DNA of 64,000 nucleotides from Anoplopoma fimbria (lineage: Eukaryota > Chordata > Actinopteri > Perciformes > Anoplopomatidae), in the NCBI RefSeq assembly GCF_027596085.1, contig NC_072456.1:25526261-25590260 (forward strand), in the 5' to 3' direction. Below are positions 24,436-37,514 of the stretch, one piece after another. A program made the translations under genes and the position numbers. The notes below the pieces were generated by a model that did not search any database, was not told where the DNA came from, and saw only the letters and a list, made by a program, of their open reading frames with translations. The stretch's first letter is position 1, and every line of letters begins with the position of its first letter.

Positions 24436-26869
24436 CCTTTAAATGTGCAAAAATAAAAATAAGAAGAGTGAAAAAGCTCGGAGGACTTCCGCCAATAAGA
24501 AATCTGCACTTCCAGTGAAATGCCCCCGCACCGCCTTAACGTCTGACACACGCCATTACATAGAACTAATAGGCTTGCCACAGCACCAAACTTCCTCATA
24601 TGCATGTCCACATGTGGGCATGTTTAGATGTTTGTGCGTGTGTGTGTCTAGGTTTGAAACAGGAAACCAAAAGGGGAAAACCCCCCCACTTTAGTTGAAT
24701 CCTGTGTGAGGAGGCCACTGACCACAGACATACCACAGAGTGAGAGGAGCTCCACCACAGCCTGCACGGTGAAACAGGAGAGGTTTGAGCTGACCAGGCA
24801 CCCGTAGTCACTCGGCAATGTAGCAGAAAGATCTGTGAAACAAGATGGGTAACGATGCATATCCACAGCTCTCATGTGGCTGACATATGCACCTCTTGTT
24901 GCAGTTTGCACCCAATCAAACAGAAACATGTGCAGATACATTATTCTATTCTATTACGTGAGAGCAAAGTTTCTTAAGTGCACCGGTACTTTTTAAATAT
25001 CCTTTATCGTTAGCTCCCTAACGGATAAAACCAGGATTGATATACTGCAGAGAGGCCAATAAGCTCCGCTGCTCTCCCAGAACGCGAACAATAGCCCAGA
25101 AGGGCCAATAATTCAGGGATTACCCAACTTTTTCTGTTCTATTAATCTCTAACAATAAAACATGATGAGTCATTTATTACTTTATCAGCTCCAATCTTCG
25201 GGGGCTTGTAAGGGGAGGGAGACGGAACGGAACAGAAAAAGATTAATAATAAGAGAGTGATCGTGAGGTGAAGGACAAGACAGATAGCAGGATTCCCAGG
25301 AAATGAAGATACAGGCAATAGTGTCCTGTGGAGAGAGAAGGGAGGGAGGTGGGATTGAGAATCAGAGGAGGTGGAGGAGGAAGAGGGGGAGAAATCAAAA
25401 CCATATGCAGGCTGAATCTCCAGTATTGTTCCCAACTCAAACCAGCTGTCCGCTCTCGGCTTCTCAATCAAAATAAACATTTCTCGATGGCCACGAGCGA
25501 ACACCGGCCTGCAAATCATTAGAAGAGCTGCAGCCTCACACTCACTCCATTACAGCGCACACCAACAAACTTACAGGAATATGCATGTATGCAAAAGAAC
25601 AAAGGTGCACTCGGAGTATTCAATATGCAACAGCACTTACACGAGTTTGCTTCACGCTTGTTTGTTTGTTCCACGGCGATCTGGACTTCTTTTATAGCCG
25701 TTCAACCTGAGTTTACTGGCTCAAGGTCAAAGCATTCTGGAACAATTATCTTCAGAGTCCTTGAAGATGAATCACACAATCGTTTTGTTTCTCTCTCTTC
25801 GCCATTAAAGTTTTCATCAATTTACGAAAAACCATGGCGAGCACTTCAAAAGGCTTCGTTTAGTCAGTGTTTTTGAAGTTCTGCGTTTCGGCCATGAAAA
25901 TGCAACTTCGACTAACCTGTTGCCAAAGAAGTAGTTGCTCCATAACTCAATCAGCGAGCTGTCTGTATCCGCAGGATCTCCACGGAGGGATAAAGAGGAG
26001 GACGTGAACGGTGTTACTTTCACGTCTTGCTGCATTTTTATTCATCACTTCACTGTTTTAATGGCGAGCATTTGTTAACGGTTTGACAGGAGAATGTTTG
26101 AGGTCGGAGCAGAAGCTAAATCTAAAAAAAGTAGACTTACATATGTGTTCGTTATGGTTTGATACATTTGACAACACTATGGGATATAAAACTCCTCACT
26201 AGAGAATTGACACACTGTTATATTCTTTATAAAGTGAATAATGACGGATTTTTAGACACAGACATAATCGCTTTAGGTCTAAGCCCCAAGAAACGCCCTT
26301 GAAGTCCTAATTAAATTCTTTCGTCCATGTGTTTGTCATGTTGCTGCATGAAACAGGATGTTTGGGCTGGTGTGAATTATCTGAGGGGTGAGAGTAAATA
26401 AAAGTAAACTCAAGCCACTTGAACTGCAGCAGCATTTTTAGACTTGGAAACAAACTCTGACCTATTTTACTTCTGCTAATGCTAGTTAGCTCGAAGCTGC
26501 ATGAATGGGATTTTTGATTCATAACACATATTCTTTTAATACATTGGTAATATAAAAAATATGATTCGTCCAATTTCAAAGCCAAACAAAGACAAGCAGC
26601 ATTTAAATAGAATGCAAAAAAAAATCTTTTTGACAGGAAGGGAAATAGAAATATGTTACAACATACGGCAGAAGAAATCAGTTCCCATCAGTAATGCAAA
26701 GTAATGATAAAAAGGTATTCTTTAACTCATTGGGCATCAAATATATATATATTTTTTGCTTAGTCCAACTCTCGAATGCTGGGGATGATGATAATCTTGT
26801 ACATTTTGCAGGCATTTGCTTGTAAACCAAAGTATTTCAATATAGCATTTTTTTTATCCTGCTTATGGC
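24436..26869. other. Unassigned non-coding stretch
   Basis: It includes a purine-rich GGA/GAG patch at about 25328-25392. No exon or repeat family copy was recognised. Confidence 0.4.
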
Positions 26870-27010
26870 AGTTAAGGAATCATCAGTGTCAGCTGGATCC
26901 ATCATCTGGGGACCATGAATGTCTGTTTCAAGTTCAGTAGTTTTTAAGATATATCAGTATGGACTAAAACGTTGGACCGACAGTCTGACTTACGTTGCCA
27001 CGCTGCTAAA
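26870..27010 (+). repeat. Family L interspersed repeat fragment
   Basis: It carries 'atcatctggggaccatgaat', 'gtctgtttcaagttcagtag' and 'cagtatggactaaaacgttg', then 'ttgccacgctgcta', as in the fish repeat represented at 24310-24435. Confidence 0.6.
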
Positions 27011-27243
27011 AATAACTTTATATAGTTAAATATTATCACAATAAATGAGTAAACCGTTGCCATATGCCGCAGCAGTGTTTACATTGTAATGCCGATGTAA
27101 ATCAAAAGGGCTGCCGCAATGTGGCTCAGTCAGAAACTAAATATAGTCTTTACATATCGCCTGCAATAGCACTTTATCTCACTGTACATGCACAATGATA
27201 ATAGAATAAAAAACAAAATGGAGGCAACGAATGGTGCGATATA

Positions 27244-27549
27244 GTCTAGAGCAGTGGTTCTCAACCTTTTTTCAGTGATGTACCCCCTGTGAAATATTTT
27301 TTCAGCCATGTACCCCCTAACCAGCGCTGTGCCATCAGTGTCTGATTTATTAAACTGTCAACACTGAAGATTGCATTGTTGCATTGAATTCAGTTTATGA
27401 ACTTACACTTATATTTTATTGAATATTTATTAAAAAACTATTTTTAAAGGATTTTTGAATGGATGCTAATTTAAATATATATTTTTTAAATCTCACGTAC
27501 CCCCTGGAGTGCCTTCACGTACCCCCATTTGAGAACCACTGGTCTAGAG
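27244..27549. mobile_element. hAT-like MITE with perfect 8-bp target duplication
   Basis: The element is 27252-27541 (290 bp). The left end is 'cagtggttctcaacc' and the right end 'ttgagaaccactg', matching the established hAT (Charlie-type) terminal inverted repeat. It is flanked by the identical 8-mer 'gtctagag' at 27244-27251 and 27542-27549; 8 bp is the duplication length diagnostic of hAT elements. The interior has repeated 'gtaccccct' motifs near both ends, is AT-rich and encodes no transposase. Confidence 0.95.
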
Positions 27550-28010
27550 AACATAGGTGACATAAGAGGAAATACAGAGGAAGGGGGCGACTCTTTTCCT
27601 TCATGCAGCAGAGGAGAGTTTAGTCTCTTTGCCACTGTCTATTGTCCTACCGTCCATATGTTTCCTACCAACCAGCAGGTATCTGTCAGACGGAGTTATG
27701 CGATCGGGGGCACGTGGGCCGGACTTGGTTTTTTGGCGGTGGCCTTGTGCCGTCGCCGTTTGCAGCATCCTTCCTTTTTCTATCTCAGACGCACATCAGC
27801 GCTTGTTGTTTGTTCTGTTTCAGCGTTTCTCAGACGAAGATGGATCGAAAGAGTGTCGAGTGTTTATTTCTGCGTGTTCTGTGCTGAGTCTGTTTGAGCA
27901 CGGAGCGGCTTCATATATCCCCCAGCAGGCTTTGCTGTGTCCACTGCCAAGAAAAACAGCACAGGCTTTAGACCTGGAGAGGCCATATCCTGCTGCCTCT
28001 TAGCACTAAT

Positions 28011-28012
<2 letters not shown>
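27550..28012. other. Unassigned non-coding stretch
   Basis: Three overlapping open frames of 80-124 codons exist here but none has recognisable family features. The relatively GC-rich patch at 27700-27990 is unexplained. Confidence 0.35.

Positions 28013-28105
<93 letters not shown>
28013..28105. repeat. (GT)n microsatellite, about 46 units
   Basis: A pure run between 'taatac' and 'cacctattt'. Confidence 0.98.
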
Positions 28106-28106
<1 letters not shown>

Positions 28107-28719
28107 ACCTATTTACGTGCAACCCAGTCGGCAGAAAAATTGTTTGCTGTTGTAAAGTTGTATGTTCCTCCAAACCACGGGAAACGTTGATTGTTTATGT
28201 TTCTGAACCCTAAAAAAAATGTTTCATTCATGCATTTCATATGAGCCTTGAATCCTGCTTAGAGAACGTTGTGAAATGATTGGTCAGGTTCAAACAAATA
28301 GACTACTTGGTTAAGGTTAGAAAGAAGTTTATGGTTTGTGTTAAAATCATAACATAATGTAACTACCGTAAATAAATAACAACAGCCCTTTCTTACGTGA
28401 CATCTTGAAACAGCGTAACAACTTTACATAACAAGCGTAAAGTCAAAGTTTATTTTTTTGGGTATCACACGGGACAAGGACAGCGGTCTACTACAGATGA
28501 AAGTCCTGTGTTTGTAACCCTAACCCTAACCTCTAACTCATTCGTAGCCGTAATTCATAAATATCCCACGAAAATATTTGTATGTTATCCACGTAATCAT
28601 GAACAAGGAAGCATAAAGACCACAAAAGCACAAAGCAGGTGGGCCTGTCCAACAAACAATATTGATTTATTTGTCAAGTTAGTTGCATAATGTAGTAATG
28701 GCACTTCTGTGGCTATTTA

Positions 28720-28814
28720 AACCAAAATACAATCTTTTTTCTGGACCTAACTAAGTTGTTTTGTTGTCTAAACCTAACTGAGTAGTTTCCTGTGAAGTTT
28801 ATTTTGAAAAGACT
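28720..28814 (+). repeat. Family D fragment
   Basis: It carries 'aaccaaaatacaatctttt', 'acctaactaagttgttttgt', 'gtagtttcctgtgaagttta' and 'ttttgaaaagac', then is cut off directly at a family B fragment. Confidence 0.7.
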
Positions 28815-28989
28815 ATTTATTTTTTCTACATTGTAGATTTATATTAAAGTCATCCAAACTATGAAGGAACACATATGGAATTATGTGGTAAACAAACAAT
28901 TGCTCAACAAACCAGAATATGTTTTATATTTTACATTCTTCAAAGTAGTTGGATGAGAAGGTGTGTCCAAACTTTTGACTGGTACTGTA
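28815..28989 (+). mobile_element. Family B TA-flanked MITE, left end missing
   Basis: It begins inside the element at 'tttctacattgtagattta' and ends with the complete right terminus 'ccaaacttttgactggtact' then 'gta'. Full-length relatives are at 58108-58333 and 61811-62041. This is the only copy outside the 56-64 kb cluster. Confidence 0.9.
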
Positions 28990-29559
28990 CAATGTCACAT
29001 GTTTCCCTGGCGACTGAGCTTTTACGTTATTTTAAGGGGTAGAGTTTATCCCAGGTTTAGGCCAGATTAACACTCTCTCCTCCCCTTTAACCCAAACCAG
29101 TCCAGCACTAATGACCTCATCATGCTGCTCTCTCTCTCTCTCTGACAGGATGAAGAAGTCCACACGGCTTCACATGACTCAGAACTAAGTGGTGAATAGC
29201 TATAGGGTTAGGTAGAATTTCACACATAAATTGCTTTACAGTAAACACACATACACACTCACTGTAAACATCCTGGAGTATGAATGTGCTTCTCTGGGTA
29301 TGAGGTCAACCCTAGTGTAACCCCATAAAGGGATAACAGGGCCTCTGTTTAGGCCGACCTACAGAGTGAGCTGCTCACTACGTCACCATCAACACAGACA
29401 GTGATGTGTTTGAAATATTGTCCTACTGGTTTACAGCAATGATTGAATCACTAGACAACAGCAATTTCAGGAATGCAGCATGTCACACTGTTGGTCAAAG
29501 CTGCGGATTTTCTCATTGAAGTCTGAAATTGTGACAAATTTTGATGGAATCCACAACGC

Positions 29560-29735
29560 ATTGATTTTACCAGCAGATAGCTTTAATACAGCCTGTAAAC
29601 ATTTCTGCATTCTAACATGGGAGTCTATGGGGATTGTCTCACTTTTGGAAGCAGCTTCAAGTGGCCATTTGAGGAACTGAGGTTTTTGGTACTCCCTCGT
29701 TGGCTTCTTTTTTCAGCGCCAGAGGTTTGCCGCTT
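29560..29735 (+). repeat. Repeat fragment sharing a 3' end with family A
   Basis: 'gggagtctatggggattgtc', 'agcttcaagtggccatttga' and 'gttggcttcttttttcag' belong to a known type of dispersed fish repeat. Its right edge ('ttcagcgccagaggtttgcc') resembles the outer right end of family A ('gaggttgccgcctgg'). Confidence 0.5.
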
Positions 29736-31424
29736 TGATCCTTAAAGAGTCAGAAGGACTTATAGACCTGTTACCCAGACTTTTCCTAATTATACTGCTG
29801 AGCTTTCTATGACCGAGATTTTTTTACAAAACTGTTTTTACATTTGTGTGTGACTCTGTGACTTCAAAGTGGACTCTGATATTAAAAGTTGTCCCGCTTT
29901 AGAAGGTGTGTAGACGTAGCGTATCCTCGGCCCTCGGGGGGGGGGACACAGAGACTCTCCATTGATCCTTAACACAAAACTGCTGACTGTTCTCTTTCTC
30001 AGTGGGTTAAACTCTCTCCCACTCTCATGTTGCTTTCCTGTTGTTCACATAAAAGACTTGACAGTTTAACTCAGGATGCAGAGTTCACTGGCGGGTCTTC
30101 TTTTCTGCCTTCATCATCGGACTCGTTCCCCAACGCGAAGCTCTCGAGAAAAGTGAACCAACAGTCCTTCAAAATGAATCACAGATTAGTCAGTTGTTTT
30201 TGAGATCAGATACATTCCTTTTGGCAGTAGGAGTATTTCTCAATGGTAAAATCATTTCTGTAAACCAATTCTGTTGTAAGTTTTTCTGCGAGTAGTGGGA
30301 ATGTTTCCCTCTGAGCTTCCTGCTGAACTTCAAAGGCGACTTTGTGGTTGAAGAAATATGTTCGGTAGGAGCTACAGCTGGAGAAGTGGACCTGTATTCC
30401 CTCCTCTCTGCCTCCCTCTGTGTGGCAGAGGCCTCTGCGACGGTTTCATCTTTATTTATCATCATTTGTCAGGCTGGAAGTTGGAAAGTGATTTTGCAAC
30501 TGCAGATGCGTTATCAAGGCGAAACTGTGAAATCCATCAGGTACATGGACTTAAATCAAAACTAAGATAGAAAAAACACATCTAATCAAAGTATTTATTT
30601 CAATCAATAACAGACTACAAACTGGGAAATCAGCCTGTCTCTGTCCAAACGTTAAAAAAAAATCCACTTACCATCCACTTGAAAACTCCTTAACTTAACA
30701 TGTTATATCTCACCTGTTAAATCCGTACTAGGGATGGAAAAATATAGGATTTTATCACGGATTGCTATTAAAAAAACACTAACAGTTTCCTTTATCATTA
30801 TTATTGAGAATATTCTCACATCATAGAGATGTGAAAAATAAAGCCTGATTTAAAAATATAGGAATTAACATGTAAGATAGAACAGACTCACACAATGTAC
30901 ACATTCTTTATGTGTATTTATCCTTTATTTATCCAGGGGGCTTATGATTGATGATTACTTTAAAATATTAATTAAAGATTATTTGTTTGTTTTTCCCTAA
31001 AAAGGCTTTTAACTAAAAACAGTTGTGTCATATCTTAGATGCAATAAAAATGTGTTTCTTAACAGAAATAGTAGAAAAGTGATTCCAGTATGTTTTAGTG
31101 ACATTTTAAGAATTTTAACCCTATTTTGAAGAATAGTATTGTGAATCGCAATTATTTTGGCAAGGATAATAGTGACTTGAAATATTGATATTGCCAAAAA
31201 TAATCAGAATATTGTGTTTTTTATTTCTTTCCCCCAGTAATCGTTTTAAATCACTTATTTTATCTCTCATTACCTTTTTTTTTTTTTGGGGGGGGGGGGC
31301 AAACCAACCCGAATGATAATTCTTCAAAGTAACCAGTGCATTTAGCAAAACCTAACCGAGTCATTTTTTGTGCGTAAATGTAACCAAACCATAACCAGAG
31401 CTTTGTCACATCATGAAGCTGATG
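29736..31424. other. Unassigned non-coding stretch with homopolymer runs
   Basis: Poly-G lies at 29936-29945, and a poly-T run directly followed by poly-G at about 31274-31299. No gene or repeat family copy seen. Confidence 0.4.
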
Positions 31425-31600
31425 AAAAGCTGTCCTTCTCATTCTGGTGAATGTGATATCTCAGGAACGCCTGGAGGGAATTTCTTTCATAATTTGGTAC
31501 AAACTTCCATCTGGACTCAAATAATTAACCGATTAGAATTCGGTATTCAAAAAACACAACTTTGGCCAAAACTCAAGAATTCACGATGCCACGTTATGAC
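31425..31600 (+). repeat. Family K interspersed repeat copy
   Basis: It carries 'gtgatatctcaggaacgcct', 'ggagggaatttctttcat', 'ccgattagaattcgg' and 'ttggccaaaactcaagaatt' in the order of the common fish repeat. Confidence 0.75.
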
Positions 31601-31874
31601 ATAAGGGACCTGCACCATCCTACACACACAAAATCACATTCAGCTGCTTGCACACACACTCTCACACCTTATCTTCTGCACCACATACCGAGGCAGTTAA
31701 AACGGCTCTGTTCTTGTGTTGAATTAATGAGGAAAGAAAACTTAAGTGTTACCTTCTCCTCCTTCACAGCTTTCCTCCAGAGAGCTGCTCTGTAGCCGGC
31801 CTCGGGCTCCCAGTGATAAAACACTTGTCAGGGTGACCTCATATGTTGTTCTTTAGTCTTTTCTCACTATCTCC

Positions 31875-31875
<1 letters not shown>

Positions 31876-31960
<85 letters not shown>
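31876..31960. repeat. (CA)n microsatellite
   Basis: About 42 CA units. Confidence 0.98.
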
Positions 31961-31963
<3 letters not shown>

Positions 31964-32339
31964 GCAGCTTAAGCAATTGTCTTGTATGTCTCAACAGCGA
32001 GGTCCTGGTGGAAGGTGTCAGCCCGTCAGGGGTTAGCACCGTGAGTGATGTGGAGAGATTTGTCGGTGATAGAGTTTGCCAAACGTGTGCTAATCTTTAT
32101 GAAACACTGCCTCGTAATGTAAACACACCTGTGGCCCGTAATGATGCCAGCTCCACTCCTCCTGACTGATCTCTTCTCTCCACCTCTCCTATGATTTACT
32201 CCAGTTTCGGTCTAATGATCTTTCATCCATCTTTTCTCTATTCTTGTCCATAATCAAAAGTACCTAGAAGTAGAGGAGTGAATCTTCACTGGCTTCACGA
32301 CATGATTAAGTTTCATCAAAGACTCCAATACACAAAATA

Positions 32340-32660
32340 TCTCTGGTAGTAACCTGTCAATCACAGTAGCCCCGCCCTAAATCATCCCCTGCTTTATGGT
32401 CTGTTTGACTCTAAATGGAGCATCATTTACTAAATGAACATCATGCTGTATTGAAGAAGACTTGAAACTAGAGATTGAGACCATAAACTCATGTTTACAA
32501 TGTTTACTGAGGGAATAAATCAAGAGAGAAGTAGAGTCATTTTCTCATAGACTTCTATACAACCAGAGGAGTCGCCCCCTGATGGACAGGAGAGAGAATG
32601 CAGCTTTAAGGCACTTTAGCATTGGCTTCACTTTTCAGAACCAGAGTTTGCTGCCTGCTT
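32340..32660 (+). repeat. Family A element, core copy
   Basis: A complete core from 'aacctgtcaatcacagtagc' to 'agtcgccccctgatggacag', plus the right end 'ttagcattggcttcactttt'. The left part beyond 'tctctggtagt' is missing. It serves as the reference orientation in this report. Confidence 0.9.
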
Positions 32661-32695
32661 TGAATCGAGAAATTTCCATGTCTACTTAGAAGTAC

Positions 32696-32806
<111 letters not shown>

Positions 32807-32959
32807 GTTACATAGATGATTTTTATGGAGGGCACTTGTTCAAAGAAGAAGAATGGAAAAACACTTTGCAGATGTCGAGGTGAGTGTGTGAATCGTGAAA
32901 GATATTTCTGTTCTAAGTAGGATTTTTATATATTGAGTGTGCACGTGTGTGTCGTGTGT

Positions 32960-32963
<4 letters not shown>

Positions 32964-33041
<78 letters not shown>
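32964..33041. repeat. (TG)n microsatellite
   Basis: About 39 TG units, preceded by an imperfect TG/TC stretch from 32944. Confidence 0.97.
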
Positions 33042-33043
<2 letters not shown>

Positions 33044-35048
33044 CCCCCTGCTGTCATGCACAGCTCACATCTGCTGTTCATTTGCTTTAAGCTCATCTCC
33101 CATGTATCCATCCATCCATCCACTGGGTACACACACAAACACACACCGCTGCTCCTCCACAGTGGTCTCGGTAACACGATCCCGTCATGTAGTGTTGCCT
33201 TCAGGCGGCCGATAAATGGAAAATGAACTGAACCTATAAACATGAGATAAGACCCTCTACCAATGGGGAGGCCTGAGGTCAGGATGAGGACTGACTGGAA
33301 ACCCACTGGATGAGGTCAGGATCATTTGGACCGGACTGTGGATCCAGCTGGGGGTCAAAGGTTACCGGGTCAGTGTGTCTGGACGGTCATGATGTATTTT
33401 GTCTGTTGCATCAGCGACAAAGTTACTTGAAATGGGATAATTCACTTGTGTTATTCATTGTAATTACATTACTACAGAGTGGGCGTAATCAGTTATATTA
33501 TATTATATACCAACAAATGGTTTAGGTGGAAAACAAATTAGATACAAAGAACCACTTGTACAAATTATTTTGTTCTTATGTGATATGTTCAAATGAGTTA
33601 AGAGAACAGTAGTGGAACATTTTATGGCAATTTGGGCTTCATATGGTGATCATGTGATCTCATGAACGGTTGACATTTATTAGCTGTAATGAGTGATTTT
33701 GATCAGTTTTTCCAGTTAGGAAAGTTTGGTGAATCTGACGCTTTTACAAGAAAAACCCAGGAAGAAAAGTAGGAGATTCATTATAAGAATACAAAAATGT
33801 TTCTGCATGAGTTCCATTTGTGTTCCAAAACACAGGCAAGGTGGATTGGAGGTGTTAACTAACATTTCCTCTTACAACGATTTGTATGATACATTAAAAA
33901 AAGTAACTTTCCCCTCGTTACTTTTCAAAATAAACCTCCATCTTCACAGGAAACAACTTGGTTATGTTTATGCCAATTTAAGTCGTCTCTTACATTAATT
34001 CTTAATAAAAAAAAGAAGTCATATTACTTAAATATAATGTTCAGACCAAAATAAGCCCCGTTCTCACAAAAAAAACCAGATTCCTGCATTCATTTGAATG
34101 AAAGCGCTGCATTGGTTCCCTCACAGAAACAAAAGTTTGGCCTGCAGATTATTTTGTAATGTACAAACCGTACTTCTATTTTTTGCATCGCAATCGTCAA
34201 ATGCCCTAAATTTCGTTAGATTAACCTGGAATGTTGTTTTCAATGTATTAACATAATACATCTGCTATCCCACGGTTAATGATCATTAATCAACAATTAC
34301 ATAATGTTATTTATTATGTTTTGACTTTTTACAGTTAATTACATATCATTTTCCGGTTATTTAGTGTAATTTGAAAAATGTTTACAGTTGTCTGTCCCGC
34401 TGCTAACACTGCATTTGCATTTATAATACCATACATGCAGACACCTATTGTTTTTGGGACATGTGGATGTTCATGTAAGTGCATCCAGACCCTTCTCTGA
34501 TTACACATCTGGAGGCGTTTTTGGTCACATCTGAATGCATCATTTTAAAAAACAGGACTTGTTTTTGAACCGCGTACACGTTGCAAAGTGTTCTCGGCCC
34601 CATGTGATTCTATCATCAGCATTACAATATCTTTCTGCCCTCATGACAACCTTTCAGAAGCGAGCCAAGACAATGATGGAGTGCTGCGGTGCTGTCATTA
34701 GCTCTTACACAAGAACTGATGAATTGAAGAGACCGGGGGATTGATCCCTCAACCCTGCTGAGGAGAGTTAAATTACCTTTGCAATAATACACAGACAAAT
34801 CTAGGCCTGGAGAGGGAGTATGACCAAAACAATAGCAGTTACATCAGCTAATAAACACAGAAATGGTGCTTTCTTAATGAGGTCACATTGACCTGAACTC
34901 ATCCACTCTGTGTGACCTGAAACATGCCTCAGTAATCTGGGAATGAGCAGATTGTTCAGCAACAGTTTGTTTTAATCAATCAAGAAATCTGTCACAGGGC
35001 CGTGTCTGCCAAAGCGTTTTTTATTCCGAGAAACAGCATATTTTAAAA
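33042..35048. other. Unassigned non-coding stretch
   Basis: AT-rich from 33400 to 34400. The part at about 34440-34960 is of balanced composition and unique in the window, but without recognisable coding content. Confidence 0.4.
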
Positions 35049-35580
35049 GACTATAAATAAGAAGTAGACTATAAATAAGAAGTGGACGTAGTCATCGTGG
35101 TGTAACCTATGGGTTTGTGGACCGCCGTTTTGATGCCTCAAGATCAGCGATTTCCTCGTCGCCATATTGGGTTACAGCCGCCACCATATTGTTTTTTTGC
35201 ATCCAATGAAGAGAAGCTACCATATTTGTAATGCAGAGGAGTGACGTAGAGACGCAGTATATGTCTCTGGTAGCGGCAGCAACCTGTCAATCACAGTAAG
35301 CCCCGCCCTAAAGCATCCCCTGCTTTATGGTCTGTTTGACTCTAAATGGAGCATCATTTACTAAATGAACATCATGCTGTATTGAAGAAGACTTGAAACT
35401 AGAGATTGAGACCATAAACTCATGTTTACAATGTTTACTGAGGGAATAAATCAAGAGAGAAGTAGAGTCATTTTCTCATAGACTTCTATACAACCAGAGG
35501 AGTCGCCCCCTGATGGACAGCAGAGAGAATGCAGGTTTTAAGACACTTAGCATTGGCAAAACCCGAGGTTGGTGCCTGTC
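35049..35580 (+). repeat. Family A element, near full-length (short subtype)
   Basis: It runs from 'gactataaataagaagtgg' through 'ccgttttgatgcctcaaga', 'cgccatattgggttacagcc' and the core to 'gcattggcaaaacccgaggt'. The first 17-18 bp are duplicated in tandem at its left edge ('agactataaataagaagt' twice). Confidence 0.9.
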
Positions 35581-35769
35581 AGTTTAGCCCTGAATGCTGC
35601 ATGTTTGACCTTTTTTTCAGTTTCCAAGCGAGATGAAAAATGTTTGGTTCTTTGGTTAAAATGCTGTGCTTGTCGCTGTCACTTTTTACCCAGCCGTCCA
35701 ATCACAGTGGAGGAGGGGCGGGACAAATAGCCTACCACAAGTATGTTCTGATATTATTGTGCATGTGTC

Positions 35770-35910
35770 TGCTCCTCCAGTCCATGCCAAATGTCCTTGG
35801 GGAAGACACTTAAACCCAAGATGTTCAGGTGAAACCTTGCATGGCAGTGAATGGCTGAATGACAACATCTACTGTACAGGAAGACCAGAAAGGTGCTATG
35901 CAAATTGAAG
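35770..35910 (+). mobile_element. SINE fragment, 5'-truncated
   Basis: The conserved SINE centre 'tgtccttggggaagacac' is followed by 'aaccttgcatggcagtgaat' and 'ggctgaatga', and then a different 3' part ('aggtgctatgcaaattgaag'). The tRNA-like head is not recognisable. Confidence 0.6.
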
Positions 35911-35924
35911 TCCATTAAGTTAAG

Positions 35925-35985
35925 ATGAGATAAGATAATCCTTTATTAGTCCCGCAACGGGGACATTTGCATTAACCATTTCCTG
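35925..35985 (-). repeat. Retroelement 3'-tail fragment (family U), inverted
   Basis: Reverse-complemented it reads 'cgggactaataaaggattat' then 'cttatctcatctta'. This is the same tail seen many times at 58.5-60.1 kb and inverted at 63.2 kb. Confidence 0.7.
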
Positions 35986-36944
35986 TTGTGGGATGTTAAA
36001 TTGAACCAGAGCAAGAACAATACTTTGTGCCCAAGTTTTTACTTTAACCGATATTCCGTATCATAGCAACAAGACGGATCCAAAGCTCCTCAGCCATCAA
36101 TCACTCCTAGTTGGACGTTTTTAGAGGAAAGTGGACACGGCAAATAAAAATCTAAAATACCAAAAGACGATGCGCTCCCACTCTCGTTCCTAAAGACGTG
36201 ATCAGTCTGTGATATTGTTTGGTAATCCCCGTGGGTGTGTGCATTCATGTGTGATTACAATGGCCTATATTCACTTTGTAATGTGAATGCCAACTGGAGA
36301 CATTGTTGCTCACAGCAGGAAAAACCTACAGCCAAGAGTTTAGTCACCAGGGAGGAGACGGGTTGAAACTGTACGGCTATAATTCCACAAACCAGCTTTA
36401 CAACCCCCCCCACACGCACTGGGAGATCTCTTATCAGCTGATGATAGGAAAGTAATAAATACAGGCTGCGCCTCGGCCAAATGAGCGCTGTCAATCAAAC
36501 GAGCCGCTTCGCCCGGAGCTTGGAATAAACCTCTGTGCGTGTCTCTGCTCTGAGCCTGCCTCATGTGTGACCCATGATAATGATCCATCTACGCCTCACC
36601 TCCGACCCCCGCAAAACTAAACCAGGTGCAGTGTAGAGAAGAGGGTGGTGGTGGTGGGGTTGGATGTATTTGTGTGCATGGAGGACCCCCTGCCTCCGCT
36701 GAGTGACAGGTCTGAACTGTTCCTGGTACCGCCGGGCTGACGGAGGGGAGTCTTCCTTCTAGTTTCCTCTTCTGTCCTGCGTCTACCCAGCAGGACACGT
36801 GCTCATGTCCATGTGTTTACCTTCCAAAGCCTCACCCTGCTGACTTCACTGGTGATCACACTGACAACCGTTACTGAGTGGAAAGGAGACAACACTGGAG
36901 CAGCGTGGAGGAAAGGACAGCGGCACAAACTAGAAACAGTCCAT

Positions 36945-37145
36945 CATCAGATTCAGAATCAGAATCAGCTTTATTGGCCATGTATGCGTACACACACAAG
37001 GAATTTGACTCCGGTTTCTTAAGCTCACTAATACAAAGAAACAGACAAAAAAATACAAGGAGATCCAAGAGGAACAAAGGGTAAATTAACATTTAACTAT
37101 TATGTAGAACATGTAAATAGTATGCAGAAGTATATACATGAACAC
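36945..37145 (-). repeat. LINE 3'-tail fragment, inverted
   Basis: The phrases 'gattcagaatcagaatcagc', 'tttattggccatgtatgcgt' and 'aaggaatttgactccggttt' form a very common fish motif. Its complement ends in ATTCTG repeats, as a LINE 3' end does. The exact LINE clade is not determined. Confidence 0.7.
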
Positions 37146-37438
37146 AAAACACAAAAAACACAAAAAACAATGACAGTGAAATGTAGATACCATCATGTAG
37201 TGGGTTCTGTTCTGTTGGCTTCAGCGCAGAGACAAAACAGAAGCCAGGTGGCCTGTACGGGTTAATCTTTACAAGGGGTCAGGTGCTGGTCTTCACCCCC
37301 CTCCATCAGAAACACAGGGCACCAGGTAAACAACCTGCTGACAGGAAATCCTGTCTGTCAACCACCAGAAAGACAGTGACGTCAGAGTCGTGACCCCAGA
37401 GTCAGCACCTCCACCCTCCACCCCACCACAGAGATTTG

Positions 37439-37445
<7 letters not shown>

Positions 37446-37514
<69 letters not shown>
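37446..37514. repeat. Compound (CA)n(CT)n(CA)n microsatellite
   Basis: Three adjoining dinucleotide blocks. Confidence 0.97.

Noticed and set aside
27529..28003. Overlapping open frames of 81-124 codons in a GC-richer patch
   Set aside because: Three frames are open at once, none with recognisable motifs, and the first begins inside the hAT element's flank.
28513..28532. Telomere-like CCCTAA units; also TTAGGG-like units near 20887-20900
   Set aside because: Only two to three units at each place, too short to call an interstitial telomere.
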